This document shows positions 17,533 through 27,054 of a stretch of 64,000 nucleotides of DNA, piece after piece; position 1 is the first letter of the stretch; each line of letters opens with the position of its first letter. Source of the stretch: Pandoraea fibrosis. GTDB taxonomy: Bacteria; Pseudomonadota; Gammaproteobacteria; Burkholderiales; Burkholderiaceae. Where the stretch lies: NCBI RefSeq assembly GCF_000807775.2, contig NZ_CP047385.1:186001-250000 (forward strand), given 5' to 3'. A program made the position numbers and the translations under genes. Below the pieces are notes generated by a model. It was not told where the DNA came from. It searched no databases and was given only the letters and a program-made list of their open reading frames with translations.

Positions 17533-19419
17533 ATGACGCAAGCCAGTGTGAGCGCCAGTGCGCTCAACGCCTCCTCCTCGTCCAATGTCGCCACCCGTGA
17601 TCTGCCCGCCTGGGTGCGTCACCGCAAGCTGATCGACTGGGTATCGCGCATCGCGGCGATTACGCAGCCTGAGCGTGTCGTCTGGTGCGACGGCTCGCAG
17701 GAGGAATACGACCGTCTGTGCGAACAGATGGTGGCCGCCGGTACGATGAAGCGGCTCAATCCCGCCAAACGTCCGAACTCATTCCTCGCGCTGTCCGACC
17801 CGTCGGACGTGGCGCGTGTGGAAGACCGCACCTTCATTTGCAGCGAAAAGCGCGAAGACGCCGGTCCGACCAATCACTGGATCGACCCGCGCGAAATGCG
17901 AACCACGCTCGACGGCCTGTTCGACGGTTGCATGCGCGGCCGCACGATGTATGTCGTGCCGTTCTCGATGGGGCCGCTCGGTTCGCCGATCGCCCACATC
18001 GGCGTGGAACTGTCCGACACCCCGTATGTGGCAGTGAATATGCGCATCATGACGCGCATGGGTCGCGCCGTGTACGACGTACTTGGCGCCGACGGCGAGT
18101 TCGTGCCGTGCGTGCACACGGTCGGCAAGCCGCTCGCCGCCGGCGAGAAGGACGTGGCTTGGCCGTGCAACAACACGAAGTACATCGTTCATTTCCCGGA
18201 AACGCGCGAGATCTGGAGCTATGGCTCGGGCTACGGCGGCAATGCGCTGCTGGGCAAGAAGTGCTTCGCGTTGCGCATCGCCTCGAAGATGGGCCGCGAC
18301 GAAGGCTGGCTGGCCGAACACATGCTGATTCTTGGCGTGACCTCGCCCGAGGGCAAGAAGTATCACGTTGCGGCGGCGTTCCCGTCGGCATGCGGCAAGA
18401 CCAACTTCGCGATGCTGATTCCGCCGAAGGGATTCGACGGCTGGAAGGTCGAGACCATCGGCGACGACATTGCGTGGATCAAGCCGGGTCGCGACGGCCG
18501 TCTGTACGCGATCAACCCGGAGGCCGGCTTCTTCGGCGTGGCCCCGGGCACGAGCGAGAAGACCAACCCGAACGCGCTGGCAACGCTCGGCGAGAACGTC
18601 ATCTTCACCAACGTGGCGCTGACCGACGATGGCGACGTGTGGTGGGAAGGTCTGACCGACACGCCGCCCGCACATCTGATCGACTGGCAGGGCAAGGACT
18701 GGACGCCGGAGAGCGGCAAGGAGACGGGCCGCAAGGCAGCGCATCCGAACTCGCGTTTCACGGCACCGGCGTCGCAATGTCCGTCGATCGACGCCGACTG
18801 GGAGAACCCGGCCGGTGTGGCCATCGACGCATTCATCTTCGGCGGCCGTCGTTCGACGACCGTACCGCTGGTGACGGAAGCGCGCGACTGGACCGAAGGC
18901 GTATACATGGCCGCGACGATGGGCTCGGAGACGACCGCCGCTGCCGCAGGCCAGCAGGGTGTGGTGCGTCGCGATCCGTTTGCCATGCTGCCGTTCTGCG
19001 GCTACAACATGAGCGACTACTTCCAGCACTGGCTCGACACCGGCGCGCATCTCGACAAGGCGGGCGCGAAGCTGCCGAAGATCTACTGCGTGAACTGGTT
19101 CCGCAAGGGCGCAGACGGCAAGTTCGTGTGGCCTGGCTTCGGCGAGAACATGCGCGTGCTGGCATGGATGCTCGGCCGTATCGATGGCACGGCGCAAGGT
19201 GTCGAAAACGCATTCGGGATCACGCCGCGTTACGAAGATCTGAACTGGAACGGTCTGTCGTTCACGCCGGCACAGTTCGACGACGTGACCTCGATGGACC
19301 CGGCCGCATGGCACGAAGAGCTGAAGCTTCACGCCGAGTTGTTCGACACGCTCAAGCATCACCTGCCGCAAGCATTGCTCGACACGAAGGCCGATATCGA
19401 ACGTCGTCTAAAGGCGTGA
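17533..19419 (+). CDS. pckG: Phosphoenolpyruvate carboxykinase (GTP)
   Basis: Converts oxaloacetate and GTP to phosphoenolpyruvate, the entry step of gluconeogenesis. At 628 aa it has the normal size for the GTP-type enzyme. The kinase-1a loop FPSACGKTN carries the catalytic cysteine near residue 287; NHWIDP and the kinase-2 segment [10 protein letters not shown] are also present. The ATG at 17533 follows a purine-poor leader, and longer in-frame starts (17269) add unlike sequence. A strong terminator lies 86 bases after the stop. The long upstream region suggests independent control, probably by carbon source. Confidence 0.97.
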   Translation: MTQASVSASALNASSSSNVATRDLPAWVRHRKLIDWVSRIAAITQPERVVWCDGSQEEYDRLCEQMVAAGTMKRLNPAKRPNSFLALSDPSDVARVEDRTFICSEKREDAGPTNHWIDPREMRTTLDGLFDGCMRGRTMYVVPFSMGPLGSPIAHIGVELSDTPYVAVNMRIMTRMGRAVYDVLGADGEFVPCVHTVGKPLAAGEKDVAWPCNNTKYIVHFPETREIWSYGSGYGGNALLGKKCFALRIASKMGRDEGWLAEHMLILGVTSPEGKKYHVAAAFPSACGKTNFAMLIPPKGFDGWKVETIGDDIAWIKPGRDGRLYAINPEAGFFGVAPGTSEKTNPNALATLGENVIFTNVALTDDGDVWWEGLTDTPPAHLIDWQGKDWTPESGKETGRKAAHPNSRFTAPASQCPSIDADWENPAGVAIDAFIFGGRRSTTVPLVTEARDWTEGVYMAATMGSETTAAAAGQQGVVRRDPFAMLPFCGYNMSDYFQHWLDTGAHLDKAGAKLPKIYCVNWFRKGADGKFVWPGFGENMRVLAWMLGRIDGTAQGVENAFGITPRYEDLNWNGLSFTPAQFDDVTSMDPAAWHEELKLHAELFDTLKHHLPQALLDTKADIERRLKA

Positions 19420-19504
19420 TTCGCCCTGGACGATTGGCGTAGCAATGCGCTGATCGTTTGCGATTGCCGGCATTGCCGGTAGCACTATCGCGATGTGCAC
19501 GACG

Positions 19505-19538
19505 ATCCCACCGAGGGAGACTTCGGTGGGATTTTTTA
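19505..19538 (+). terminator. Rho-independent terminator of pckG
   Basis: A 10-bp stem (atcccaccga with tcggtgggat, 8-base loop) is followed by a run of T. Confidence 0.9.
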
Positions 19539-19621
19539 TTGCCTTGTGATCCTTCCGAAAGCTGCGCCGTGCAAGGGGCTGGGCGGTTTTCGAAAGCGTG
19601 CCGGTGCTAGCATTTCCTGTG

Positions 19622-19646
19622 CCGTCCGAGTGTTCGATTCGGACGG
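19622..19646. promoter_or_regulatory. Inverted repeat upstream of the toxin-antitoxin pair
   Basis: Perfect 8-bp arms ccgtccga and tcggacgg with a 9-base spacer, 31 bases before the antitoxin start. Placement fits an operator at which the ribbon-helix-helix antitoxin, with its toxin, would repress its own genes. Confidence 0.6.
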
Positions 19647-19677
19647 AAAATTGGGTTGATGAACGCAGGGAGGGGCT

Positions 19678-19884
19678 ATGCACATGATGTTGATTGAGGG
19701 GATTGATGAACCGCTGATGAGATCGATTCGATCTCGCGCGGCATTGCACGACAGAACGCCGGAGGCGGAGGTGCTGGCAATTCTGGATAACGTAGCGAGA
19801 CTTCCGGGATTCCGATGCATCGGAGACGCGATCATGCATTTCCCCAACGTCGGGCTTGACAGCGATTTCGAACGTGTCAATTGA
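19678..19884 (+). CDS. FitA/VapB-type antitoxin (ribbon-helix-helix)
   Basis: 68 aa. The N-terminal half follows the FitA pattern: a short strand (MLIEGIDE), a helix with Arg-Ala residues, and RTPEAEVLAIL as the second helix. Such proteins bind DNA as dimers and use the C-terminal tail to block a PIN-domain toxin. The ATG at 19678 has a strong ribosome site (ggaggg). The stop overlaps the region just before the toxin ATG, the usual coupled layout. Base composition is clearly lower in GC than the neighbours. Confidence 0.85.
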   Translation: MHMMLIEGIDEPLMRSIRSRAALHDRTPEAEVLAILDNVARLPGFRCIGDAIMHFPNVGLDSDFERVN

Positions 19885-19901
19885 GCCAGTCGAGTACCGC
19901 C

Positions 19902-20321
19902 ATGTATCTGCTCGATACGAACGTGATCAGTGAGTGCAGGAAGTTGGGGGGAGGCGACGTGGGTGTGCAACGATTCATTCGCCACACCACGCGAAACGCG
20001 ATACCCCGCTACCTATCGGTCGTCACGCTCGGGGAGCTGCGACGTGGAGCGCTCCTGCTGCGTCATCGCAATGACCCGCATCAGGCGACGCTTGTGGACA
20101 ATTGGGTGACGATCGTGCATCGAGATTTTCTTGAGCAGATTCTCCCCGTTGATGTGAACGTCTGTAACGTGTGGGCACGCCTGAGGGTGCCACATCAACA
20201 GCATCCTATCGATAAGTTGATTGCGGCGACCGCATTGGTTCACAAGCTCATCGTCGTCACACGCAACGTCAAGGATTTTTCCAACACCGGCGTGGAGGTA
20301 TACAACCCGTTTCAGCAGTAG
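19902..20321 (+). CDS. PIN-domain toxin, VapC/FitB family
   Basis: 139 aa ribonuclease of the VapC/FitB type. The acidic metal-binding residues are visible: D5 (LLDTN), E45 (LGELRRG), D104 (HPIDKLIAATA) and D125 (NVKDF). I start at the ATG at 19902 because MYLLDTNVIS is the standard family N-terminus; an in-frame TTG at 19881 overlapping the antitoxin stop is possible. VapC toxins cleave tRNA or rRNA when freed from antitoxin. The gene converges with the response regulator at 20354 with no visible terminator. Confidence 0.9.
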   Translation: MYLLDTNVISECRKLGGGDVGVQRFIRHTTRNAIPRYLSVVTLGELRRGALLLRHRNDPHQATLVDNWVTIVHRDFLEQILPVDVNVCNVWARLRVPHQQHPIDKLIAATALVHKLIVVTRNVKDFSNTGVEVYNPFQQ

Positions 20322-20353
20322 ATCGATGTCGGGCGATGGCCCATGTCGAGACC

Positions 20354-20986
20354 TTACAACCGGTTCTCTACCGCGAATTTGATCAACTCCGCTTGCCCTT
20401 CGATGCCGAGCTTGCGCTTGATGTTGAGTCGATGCGTCTCCACGGTTCGGACCGACAGATCCATTTCCGTCGCAATCTGCTTGTTCGCGAGTCCACGGGC
20501 AATGCGCGTGAGAATTTCGCGTTCGCGAGGTGTGAGCGAATCGATGGGGGCGTGCGACGTCGAAGCCTGCACCACGCGTGCGGCGATGGCGGCGCTGTAG
20601 TACGCGTCACCGCGAGCGACCCGTTCGATCGCAGTCACGATCTCGTGCGCCGGCGCATCTTTGAGTACGTAGCCGCGTGCACCGGCACGAACTGCCTGGC
20701 GCACATATTCGGCGTTGTCGTGCATCGAAAGGATCAACACGGCGATGTGCGGAAATTGCTCCCGGAATTGCGCCGTCAGTTCAATGCCGTTCGTGCCGCG
20801 CATGCTGATGTCCATCAGCGCGAGATCGGGCGACGATGTTTTCGCGCGCGTGAGCGCTTCCTGCGCGTTGCCGGCTTCGCCCACGACCTGAAGGTTGGGA
20901 GAGGCGTCGAAGCGCGAACGCAGTCCGTCGCGGACAAGCGGGTGATCGTCGATCAGTAGCAATCGGATAGGGGGGGCTTGCGTCAT
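20354..20986 (-). CDS. NarL/FixJ-type response regulator
   Basis: 210 aa. The receiver domain has the acidic pocket IDD at 12-14, phospho-acceptor D59 (LMDIS) and the conserved Lys in GYVLKDAP. The C-terminal LuxR-type helix-turn-helix follows (LTPREREILTRIARGLANKQ and SVRTVETHR). The start ATG at 20986 overlaps the stop of the upstream kinase gene by ATGA, so the two are translationally coupled. By its divergent position it probably regulates the cstA operon. Confidence 0.93.
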   Translation of the reverse strand: MTQAPPIRLLLIDDHPLVRDGLRSRFDASPNLQVVGEAGNAQEALTRAKTSSPDLALMDISMRGTNGIELTAQFREQFPHIAVLILSMHDNAEYVRQAVRAGARGYVLKDAPAHEIVTAIERVARGDAYYSAAIAARVVQASTSHAPIDSLTPREREILTRIARGLANKQIATEMDLSVRTVETHRLNIKRKLGIEGQAELIKFAVENRL

Positions 20987-22368
20987 TTGCGTGAGGTTGC
21001 ACGAAGTGCCGCTTTCACGGCGGCGGGCGTGAGGGGCACCCACGCGCTGATGGTGGTAAGGCCCGGCCACGACTGAATGCCAAGCACGCCACCCACGGCA
21101 TCGAGACGCTCGCGCATATTGCGCAGGCCAATACCGTGGCGGGGGTCGTGGTGCACGTCGGACACGTCGAAGCCGCGTCCGTCGTCGGCTATCGACAGAT
21201 GAATGCCGTCGGATTTGAAAATCAGCAGGATCGAAACGCGCGACGCCTGCGCATGGCGCTCGATGTTGGTCAACGCCTCCTGCGCGATGCGATAGAGCAT
21301 TGTCTTGATGTTGTCGTCCAGCACGGGCGCGTTGCCTTCGACATTCATTTCGACGGGCAAGCCGGCGTGCGACCCGAATTCCCGAGCGAGTTGATCGATG
21401 GCGGCGGCCAGACCGAGATCGTCGAGCATGGCCGGGCGCAAGGCTTGCGAGATGCGTCGGACTTCGCCGAGCGTGCCGTTGAGCCGGTCGATCGCGATGC
21501 CCAGCGTAGTGCTCGCTGCGGCGGGTGAGCCCGGCAATCGCATCGATGCCGACTCGAGCAGCAACTTGACCGAGACGAGGAGCTGACTGATGCCGTCGTG
21601 CAATTCGCGCGAGATACGGGATCGCTCGAGTTCCTGCGACTCTACGACCTGCCGCGCCAGTTGGCGCAGCTTTGCGTCGGCAGTCTTGAGTTCGGTGATG
21701 TTCACAACGAGCCCGCACAAGCCCACGATGGCCAGGCACGATGATGCGATGAGCGTGATCCAGATCAGCGTGCGGTCGATGTTCGACTGCGCGCGATCGT
21801 CCGACTCGCGCAATGTCGCCTCGACGTCGTCGAGATAAATGCCCGTGCCGATCATCCAGTTCCAGCGCGGCAGGGCAATGACATAGCCGAGCTTCGGTGT
21901 CATCTGCTGGAGAGATGGCTTCTCCCACGCGTATTGCACATAGCCGCCGCCCGCGCGTGCCGCTGCGATCAACCGTTGAATCGTGGGGGCGCCCGACTCG
22001 TCTTTGAGCGACCAGAGATTGTGCCCGACCAGCTCGGGTTGACGCGGATGCATCAGGCTGCGGCCTTCGAGATCGTAGACGAAGAAGTAGCCGTCCTTGC
22101 CGAACTCCATGCGCGCAAGGGTGGCCAGCGCCTGTTCGCGCGCGGCGGGGGTGTCGGGGCCGTCGTAGAGCGGCTCGATGGCGTTGCGCGCAAGGCCCAC
22201 GTAATGCAGCAGCTCGGCCCGCTTGTTGGCCAGCGATGTGGTCTGCACGGCGTCGTGCTGCGCGCGCGAAAGCTCGATGCCTTGATGTCGCACGGCCAGC
22301 GCGATGGCGACCATCGCCAATGCGACCGGCAGCAACGCCAGGACGAAAAATTTCTGTCGGAGATTCAT
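20983..22368 (-). CDS. Sensor histidine kinase with periplasmic Cache domain
   Basis: 461 aa. A transmembrane helix near residues 7-26 and another near 200-223 flank a periplasmic Cache domain (about 30-195; GKDGYFFVYDLEGRSLMHP and WNWMIGTGIYLDDVE are Cache hallmarks). The cytoplasmic part is a HisKA_3 dimerisation domain with H257 (ELHDGISQLL) and a HATPase_c domain with DDGRGFD and GIGLRNMRERL. Such kinases sense small carboxylates or amino acids. It is coupled to the response regulator and divergent from a CstA-family transporter gene, which resembles the BtsSR/btsT arrangement in logic though not in kinase family. Confidence 0.93.
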   Translation of the reverse strand: MNLRQKFFVLALLPVALAMVAIALAVRHQGIELSRAQHDAVQTTSLANKRAELLHYVGLARNAIEPLYDGPDTPAAREQALATLARMEFGKDGYFFVYDLEGRSLMHPRQPELVGHNLWSLKDESGAPTIQRLIAAARAGGGYVQYAWEKPSLQQMTPKLGYVIALPRWNWMIGTGIYLDDVEATLRESDDRAQSNIDRTLIWITLIASSCLAIVGLCGLVVNITELKTADAKLRQLARQVVESQELERSRISRELHDGISQLLVSVKLLLESASMRLPGSPAAASTTLGIAIDRLNGTLGEVRRISQALRPAMLDDLGLAAAIDQLAREFGSHAGLPVEMNVEGNAPVLDDNIKTMLYRIAQEALTNIERHAQASRVSILLIFKSDGIHLSIADDGRGFDVSDVHHDPRHGIGLRNMRERLDAVGGVLGIQSWPGLTTISAWVPLTPAAVKAALRATSRK

Positions 22369-22408
22369 GACATTCGAAAAGCCTGCAATGCCGTGTCTTA
22401 CAGCATCG

Positions 22409-22430
22409 CGCTACGTAATAGCACGTAGCG
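22409..22430. promoter_or_regulatory. Perfect dyad in the kinase/cstA divergent promoter
   Basis: Arms cgctacgt and acgtagcg (8 bp, no mismatch) with the spacer aatagc, 41 bases upstream of the kinase start and about 260 upstream of cstA. A candidate site for the adjacent LuxR-type response regulator. Confidence 0.45.
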
Positions 22431-22692
22431 TTCCTGCGTAGTTTCGCGCTTGTGGCGCGATGGGCAAACGCCAATACTACACGCCGAATCGTGGCCGGGG
22501 CTGCCGAGTGTAACCCGCAGGTTACGCACAAGGTCACCGCCGCTTGCGATACGCAGACCCCCGAAAGAGGAGGGGCGTTCGCAGTGAGTCACGATTCGGG
22601 GCGTCTCGATGACGCCGACCAAGAGGCGGGACAGTGTCGCAACGGCACTGTGCCGGGTTGCTGCCCACAGGAGGCAGTTCCGAGGAGAGACA

Positions 22693-24759
22693 ATGAATCG
22701 CATCTGGCAACAACTGCCCTGGGCAGCGGTGGCCGTCGTCGGCGCGTGCGCGCTTGGCACGGTGGCACTATCGCGCGGCGAAACCGTCAGCGCACTCTGG
22801 ATCGTGATCGCAGCCATCTGCGTTTATCTGATCGCTTATCGTTTCTACAGCAAGTTCATCGCCACGCGCGTCGCGCAGCTTGACGGCACGCGCATGACGC
22901 CGGCCTGGCGTCACAACGACGGGCTCGACTACGTGCCGACCAACCGCTACGTGCTGTTCGGTCACCACTTCGCTGCGATTGCCGGTGCCGGGCCGCTCGT
23001 CGGCCCGGTGCTTGCCGCGCAGATGGGCTATCTGCCAGGCATGTTGTGGATCCTCGCCGGGGTGGTGTTCGCCGGTGCGGTGCAGGACTTCATGGTCCTG
23101 TTCATCTCCACGCGTCGCGACGGCCGTTCGCTCGGCGATCTGGTGAAGTCCGAACTCGGCATGATTCCCGGGGTGATCGCGCTGTTCGGCGCGTTCCTCA
23201 TCATGATCATCATTCTCGCCGTGCTGGCGCTGATCGTGGTCAAGGCGCTCACGGGTTCGCCGTGGGGCACGTTCACTGTCGGGCTGACGATTCCGATCGC
23301 GCTCTTCATGGGCATCTACACGCGCTTCATTCGCCCGGGCCGCATCGGCGAAGTGTCGATCATTGGCTTCGTCATGCTGATGGCCGCGATCTATTTCGGT
23401 CAGAGCGTGCACGACAGCGCGGCACTCGCACCGCTGTTTACGTTCGACGGCAAGCAACTCACCTGGATGCTGATCGGTTACGGTTTCGTCGCGTCGGTGT
23501 TGCCCGTGTGGCTGCTGCTGGCGCCGCGCGACTATCTGTCGACGTTCCTGAAGATCGGCACGATTCTGGCGCTCGCCATCGGCATTCTGGTGGTCGCGCC
23601 CGAACTGAAGATGCCGGCGCTCACGCAGTTCGTCGACGGTAGCGGTCCGGTCTGGTCGGGCAAGCTGTTCCCGTTCCTCTTCATCACGATCGCGTGCGGT
23701 GCCGTGTCGGGCTTTCATGCGCTGATCTCGTCGGGTACCACGCCCAAGCTGCTCGATAACGAAGTCAACGCGCGCTTCATCGGCTACGGCGGCATGTTGA
23801 TGGAGTCGTTCGTGGCCATCATGGCGCTGGTCGCCGCATCGGTGATCGACCCGGGTGTGTATTTCGCGATGAACAGTCCGGCCGCCGTGATCGGCACCAC
23901 GCCGGAAGCGGTGGCGCAAGTCGTCTCGGGCTGGGGCTTCTCCATTACGCCCGACGTGCTGACGGCCACCGCACACGCGGTTGGCGAGAACACGATCATC
24001 TCGCGTGCCGGTGGCGCACCGACGCTGGCCGTCGGCATGGCGCACATCCTGCATCAGGTCGTGGGCGGCGAAGCGATGATGGCGTTCTGGTATCACTTCG
24101 CCATTCTGTTCGAGGCGTTGTTCATCCTGACGGCAGTCGATGCGGGGACGCGCGCCGGTCGCTTCATGCTGCAGGATCTGCTGGGCACGTTCGTGCCGTC
24201 GCTCAAGCGCACGGAGTCGCTGCCCGCCAACCTGATCGCCACGGCGCTGTGCGTGGCAGCGTGGGGTTACTTCCTTTATCAGGGCGTGGTCGATCCGCTC
24301 GGCGGCATCAATACGCTGTGGCCGCTGTTTGGCATCTCCAACCAGATGCTGGCCGCCATCGCACTGATTCTTGCAACGTGCGTGCTCTTCAAGCTCAAGC
24401 GTGAGCGCTTCGCCTGGGTGACGATCCTGCCGACGCTGTGGTTGCTCGCCTGCACGCTTACGGCCGGATGGCAGAAGATGTTCGATCCGGATCCGAAAGT
24501 CGGCTTCCTCGCTCACGCCGCGAAGTATCAGGCCGCACTTGCCGACGGCAAGCTGCTCGCTCCGGCCAAGTCGGTCGCGCAGATGCAGCAGATCGTGTTC
24601 AACGACTACGTGGATGCCACGCTCGCCGGTGTCTTCATGTTCGTGGTGGTGGCCGTGGCAGTCTTCGGTCTGCGCACGATCCTCACGGCACGTCGGGCCA
24701 ACAAGCCGACGGCTCGCGAAACGCCGTTCGAGCCGATGCCGGCCGGACGTCAGGTCTGA
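22693..24759 (+). CDS. cstA: Carbon starvation protein CstA family transporter
   Basis: 688 aa inner-membrane protein with many transmembrane helices. The N-terminal CstA domain contains the family signatures [11 protein letters not shown] and [21 protein letters not shown]. Family members import pyruvate (BtsT, CstA) or peptides. The ATG at 22693 has GAGGAGAG 5 bases upstream; an in-frame ATG at 22609 lacks such a site. The gene is followed 16 bases later by its small YbdD/YjiX-type partner, as in E. coli cstA-ybdD. The divergent two-component system is the likely regulator. Confidence 0.95.
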   Translation: MNRIWQQLPWAAVAVVGACALGTVALSRGETVSALWIVIAAICVYLIAYRFYSKFIATRVAQLDGTRMTPAWRHNDGLDYVPTNRYVLFGHHFAAIAGAGPLVGPVLAAQMGYLPGMLWILAGVVFAGAVQDFMVLFISTRRDGRSLGDLVKSELGMIPGVIALFGAFLIMIIILAVLALIVVKALTGSPWGTFTVGLTIPIALFMGIYTRFIRPGRIGEVSIIGFVMLMAAIYFGQSVHDSAALAPLFTFDGKQLTWMLIGYGFVASVLPVWLLLAPRDYLSTFLKIGTILALAIGILVVAPELKMPALTQFVDGSGPVWSGKLFPFLFITIACGAVSGFHALISSGTTPKLLDNEVNARFIGYGGMLMESFVAIMALVAASVIDPGVYFAMNSPAAVIGTTPEAVAQVVSGWGFSITPDVLTATAHAVGENTIISRAGGAPTLAVGMAHILHQVVGGEAMMAFWYHFAILFEALFILTAVDAGTRAGRFMLQDLLGTFVPSLKRTESLPANLIATALCVAAWGYFLYQGVVDPLGGINTLWPLFGISNQMLAAIALILATCVLFKLKRERFAWVTILPTLWLLACTLTAGWQKMFDPDPKVGFLAHAAKYQAALADGKLLAPAKSVAQMQQIVFNDYVDATLAGVFMFVVVAVAVFGLRTILTARRANKPTARETPFEPMPAGRQV

Positions 24760-24775
24760 GACCGGGGAGACCGCC

Positions 24776-24973
24776 ATGTTCGATGAAGTCGGTAAGGTCG
24801 GCCGCTACCTCGGACAGGCCATGCGCCTGATGGTCGGCCTGCCCGACTACGAGACCTATGTGGCGCACATGCGCGCCACACACCCGGATCAGGAGGCCAT
24901 GAGCTACGAGGCCTTCTTCCGCGAGCGGCAAGAGGCGCGCTACGGCGGCAAGAGCGGGGGACGGTGTTGCTGA
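24776..24973 (+). CDS. YbdD/YjiX family small protein
   Basis: 65 aa, the usual length. Family pattern visible: [20 protein letters not shown], then [26 protein letters not shown] split over the middle, and a C-terminal Cys pair. The ATG at 24776 has GGGGAGA 5 bases upstream. This protein is found next to cstA/btsT genes, and its homologues support transport activity. It shares an operon with cstA and ends at a strong terminator. Confidence 0.92.
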   Translation: MFDEVGKVGRYLGQAMRLMVGLPDYETYVAHMRATHPDQEAMSYEAFFRERQEARYGGKSGGRCC

Positions 24974-25010
24974 GGTCTCCGTGGCCTAGGCAATCTAGAC
25001 GTTGTGAATG

Positions 25011-25049
25011 ACAACGCCCGGTGGCATTCCCACCGGGCGTTGTCTTTTT
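25011..25049 (+). terminator. Rho-independent terminator of the cstA operon
   Basis: A perfect 14-bp stem (acaacgcccggtgg with ccaccgggcgttgt, loop cattc) followed by cttttt. Confidence 0.92.
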
Positions 25050-25074
25050 GCGAGAGACGGGCACTGCTGTTCGG

Positions 25075-26619
25075 TTACATCACCTTTGCGCAACGTGCAT
25101 TGGCCGCGCTGCGGCGATAGCGATCGAAGACCTGCGCCACGACACGTACCAATAGGCGCCCCGCAGGCAGGACGCGTAGCCCGTGGGCATCGATGGCGAC
25201 GAGGCCGTCGGCTGCCAGATCGGCCAACTCGCCGAGTTCGCTCGCGAAGTAGGCGACGAAGTCGATGTCGTATGACTGCTCGATGTCGGCAAAGTCCAGC
25301 GACATGCGGCACATCACGCGTGAAATGACGTCACGCCGGATAACGTCGTCTTCATCGAGACGCACGCCACGCGTAACGGCGAGTCCGCCCGCATCGATGG
25401 CTTCGTAGTACGTCTTGAGCGTCTTCGCGTTTTGCGCGTAGCTATCGCCCACCCGGCCGATCGCCGACATGCCCACCCCGACGAGGTCGCAATCCCCGCG
25501 CGTGCTGTAGCCCTGAAAATTGCGATGCAGCGTGCCGGCGGCTTGGGCACGCGCCAGTTCGTCGTCGGGGCGGGCGAAGTGGTCCATGCCGATGTACACG
25601 TAGCCCGCGGCCGTCAGCCGGGTAATGATCGTCTGTAACAGCGCGAGCTTTTGCGGCCCGTCGGGCAAGGCGTCGGGCAAGCAGCGTTGCATCTTGAATT
25701 GCTGCGGCAGGTGCGCATAGCTGAAGACCGAAAGGCGTTCCGGCGACATCTCGATCACGGCGTCAAGCGTGGTCGAGAACGACTCGGGGGTCTGATGTGG
25801 CAAACCGTAGATCAAGTCGAAGTTGACGGACCGGATGCCACAACCTCTTGCGGCATCGAGCGTGGCTTCGACCAGCGCACGTGGCTGCACGCGGTGAATG
25901 GCTTCCTGAACGCGAGGATCGAAATCCTGAACGCCGATGGATAGGCGATTGAATCCCAAGGCACGCAAGGCGCGAATCGACGCCGGACCCGCGCTGCGGG
26001 GATCGATCTCGATGGAGTATTCGGCACTGTCGTCGGGGGGGATCGAGAATTGACGGCTGATGACGTCGATGAGCGAGGCGATCTGTTCGAGCGAGAGGAA
26101 GGTGGGGGTGCCGCCACCCCAATGCATCTGCGCGAGCGTGCGACCGGCCCCGAGCAACGACGCCTGACGCGCAATCTCCGCGTGCAGCCGTTCGACGTAG
26201 GCATCGGCGTGGGCGCGATTGCGGGTGACAACCTTGGTGCATGCGCAGTAGAAGCACACGGTGTCGCAGAACGGCACATGGAGGTAGAGCGAGAGCGGCT
26301 TGCCGGTGCGTTTGGACTGGGCCGCGGCACGCGCATAGTCGCTGGTGCCGAAGTCGTCGCGGAATTGCAGTGCCGTTGGGTACGAGGTGTAGCGCGGTCC
26401 GTTGACGTCGTAGCGCCCGAGCAGTCGCGCATCGACATGCATTGGGGCAGATGGGGGAACAGGGGCCGTTCGCCGCGCCGCGCGGGTTGCGCATCGCGAT
26501 GCGCTCTGGCCTTCGGTCGACGCGTGCGAGGTGCAGCCCGGGCAGGGCGAACGGGTATGCGGTTCGCCGCAGGCCAAGAGGTTGGCGCAAGGCGTCGGCA
26601 AAAGGGGGAGGGCGGGCAT
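25075..26619 (-). CDS. hemN: Oxygen-independent coproporphyrinogen III dehydrogenase
   Basis: Radical-SAM enzyme converting coproporphyrinogen III to protoporphyrinogen IX in heme synthesis without oxygen. The CxxxCxxC cluster motif (FCDTVCFYCAC) and GGGTPTFL are intact, and GPRYTSYPTA is the family N-terminal hallmark. Two starts are possible. The ATG at 26442 gives 455 aa, the usual HemN length, but has no ribosome site. The ATG at 26619 gives 514 aa with a 59-residue Cys-rich extension, has AGG 7 bases upstream, and mostly G/C third positions, which supports coding. I report the longer form with reserve. An FNR/Anr-like box lies about 60 bases upstream, consistent with low-oxygen induction. 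Confidence 0.9.
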   Translation of the reverse strand: MPALPLLPTPCANLLACGEPHTRSPCPGCTSHASTEGQSASRCATRAARRTAPVPPSAPMHVDARLLGRYDVNGPRYTSYPTALQFRDDFGTSDYARAAAQSKRTGKPLSLYLHVPFCDTVCFYCACTKVVTRNRAHADAYVERLHAEIARQASLLGAGRTLAQMHWGGGTPTFLSLEQIASLIDVISRQFSIPPDDSAEYSIEIDPRSAGPASIRALRALGFNRLSIGVQDFDPRVQEAIHRVQPRALVEATLDAARGCGIRSVNFDLIYGLPHQTPESFSTTLDAVIEMSPERLSVFSYAHLPQQFKMQRCLPDALPDGPQKLALLQTIITRLTAAGYVYIGMDHFARPDDELARAQAAGTLHRNFQGYSTRGDCDLVGVGMSAIGRVGDSYAQNAKTLKTYYEAIDAGGLAVTRGVRLDEDDVIRRDVISRVMCRMSLDFADIEQSYDIDFVAYFASELGELADLAADGLVAIDAHGLRVLPAGRLLVRVVAQVFDRYRRSAANARCAKVM

Positions 26620-26677
26620 GACGAAGCCTGTAACGAAAGGTGATATTCGACTGTAGCCTCGCGGTGAACGGCACGCC

Positions 26678-26691
26678 CTGACCTGCATCAA
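26678..26691 (-). promoter_or_regulatory. FNR/Anr-like box upstream of hemN
   Basis: Read on the minus strand the site is TTGAT-GCAG-GTCAG, matching the FNR/Anr consensus TTGATnnnnATCAA at 8 of 10 defined positions. A -10-like TACAGT at 26650-26655 would start transcription near 26643, which puts the box centre at about -41.5, the classic class II activator position. Confidence 0.55.
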
Positions 26692-27054
26692 ACCTCCCGC
26701 TGGCGACCGAAAACCCGCAAGGAACTTGCGCTCGCGGGGCGCGATTGCCATCGAAACTGCGTGAAATCGGGCATGAGACGCAGATTCGGCTGTGAGAAGG
26801 CGCATGCAACACGCTAGCCGTGCACTCAAATCATTGCCGCGACAGGCAATTTTTGGCCGTCTACGGTAAGCTAGCGTCTTATTGACGTCTCCCCCGCCGT
26901 GTCGACACCCCTGGCGGCACGCGCGCGGCTCTCCCGGAACGGTTCGGGGTGGCGCCGGCCGGTGCCCGCGGGTATCTGCCAGTGCCGGTGAATCACCGGT
27001 CCGCCCATGCTCGTTTTTGCCGGAACGACGCGGCACATCACGATTGGAAAGAAC

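Noticed and set aside
17160..17600. Plus-strand 146-codon Lys/Arg-rich frame before pckG
   Set aside because: Overlaps the pckG start in another frame, no good ribosome site, composition random-looking.
17779..19371. 530-codon minus-strand frame opposite pckG
   Set aside because: Antisense shadow with biased composition; pckG is intact.
22768..24777. 669-codon minus-strand frame opposite cstA
   Set aside because: Very His/Arg/Gln/Asp-rich, typical antisense of a membrane protein gene.
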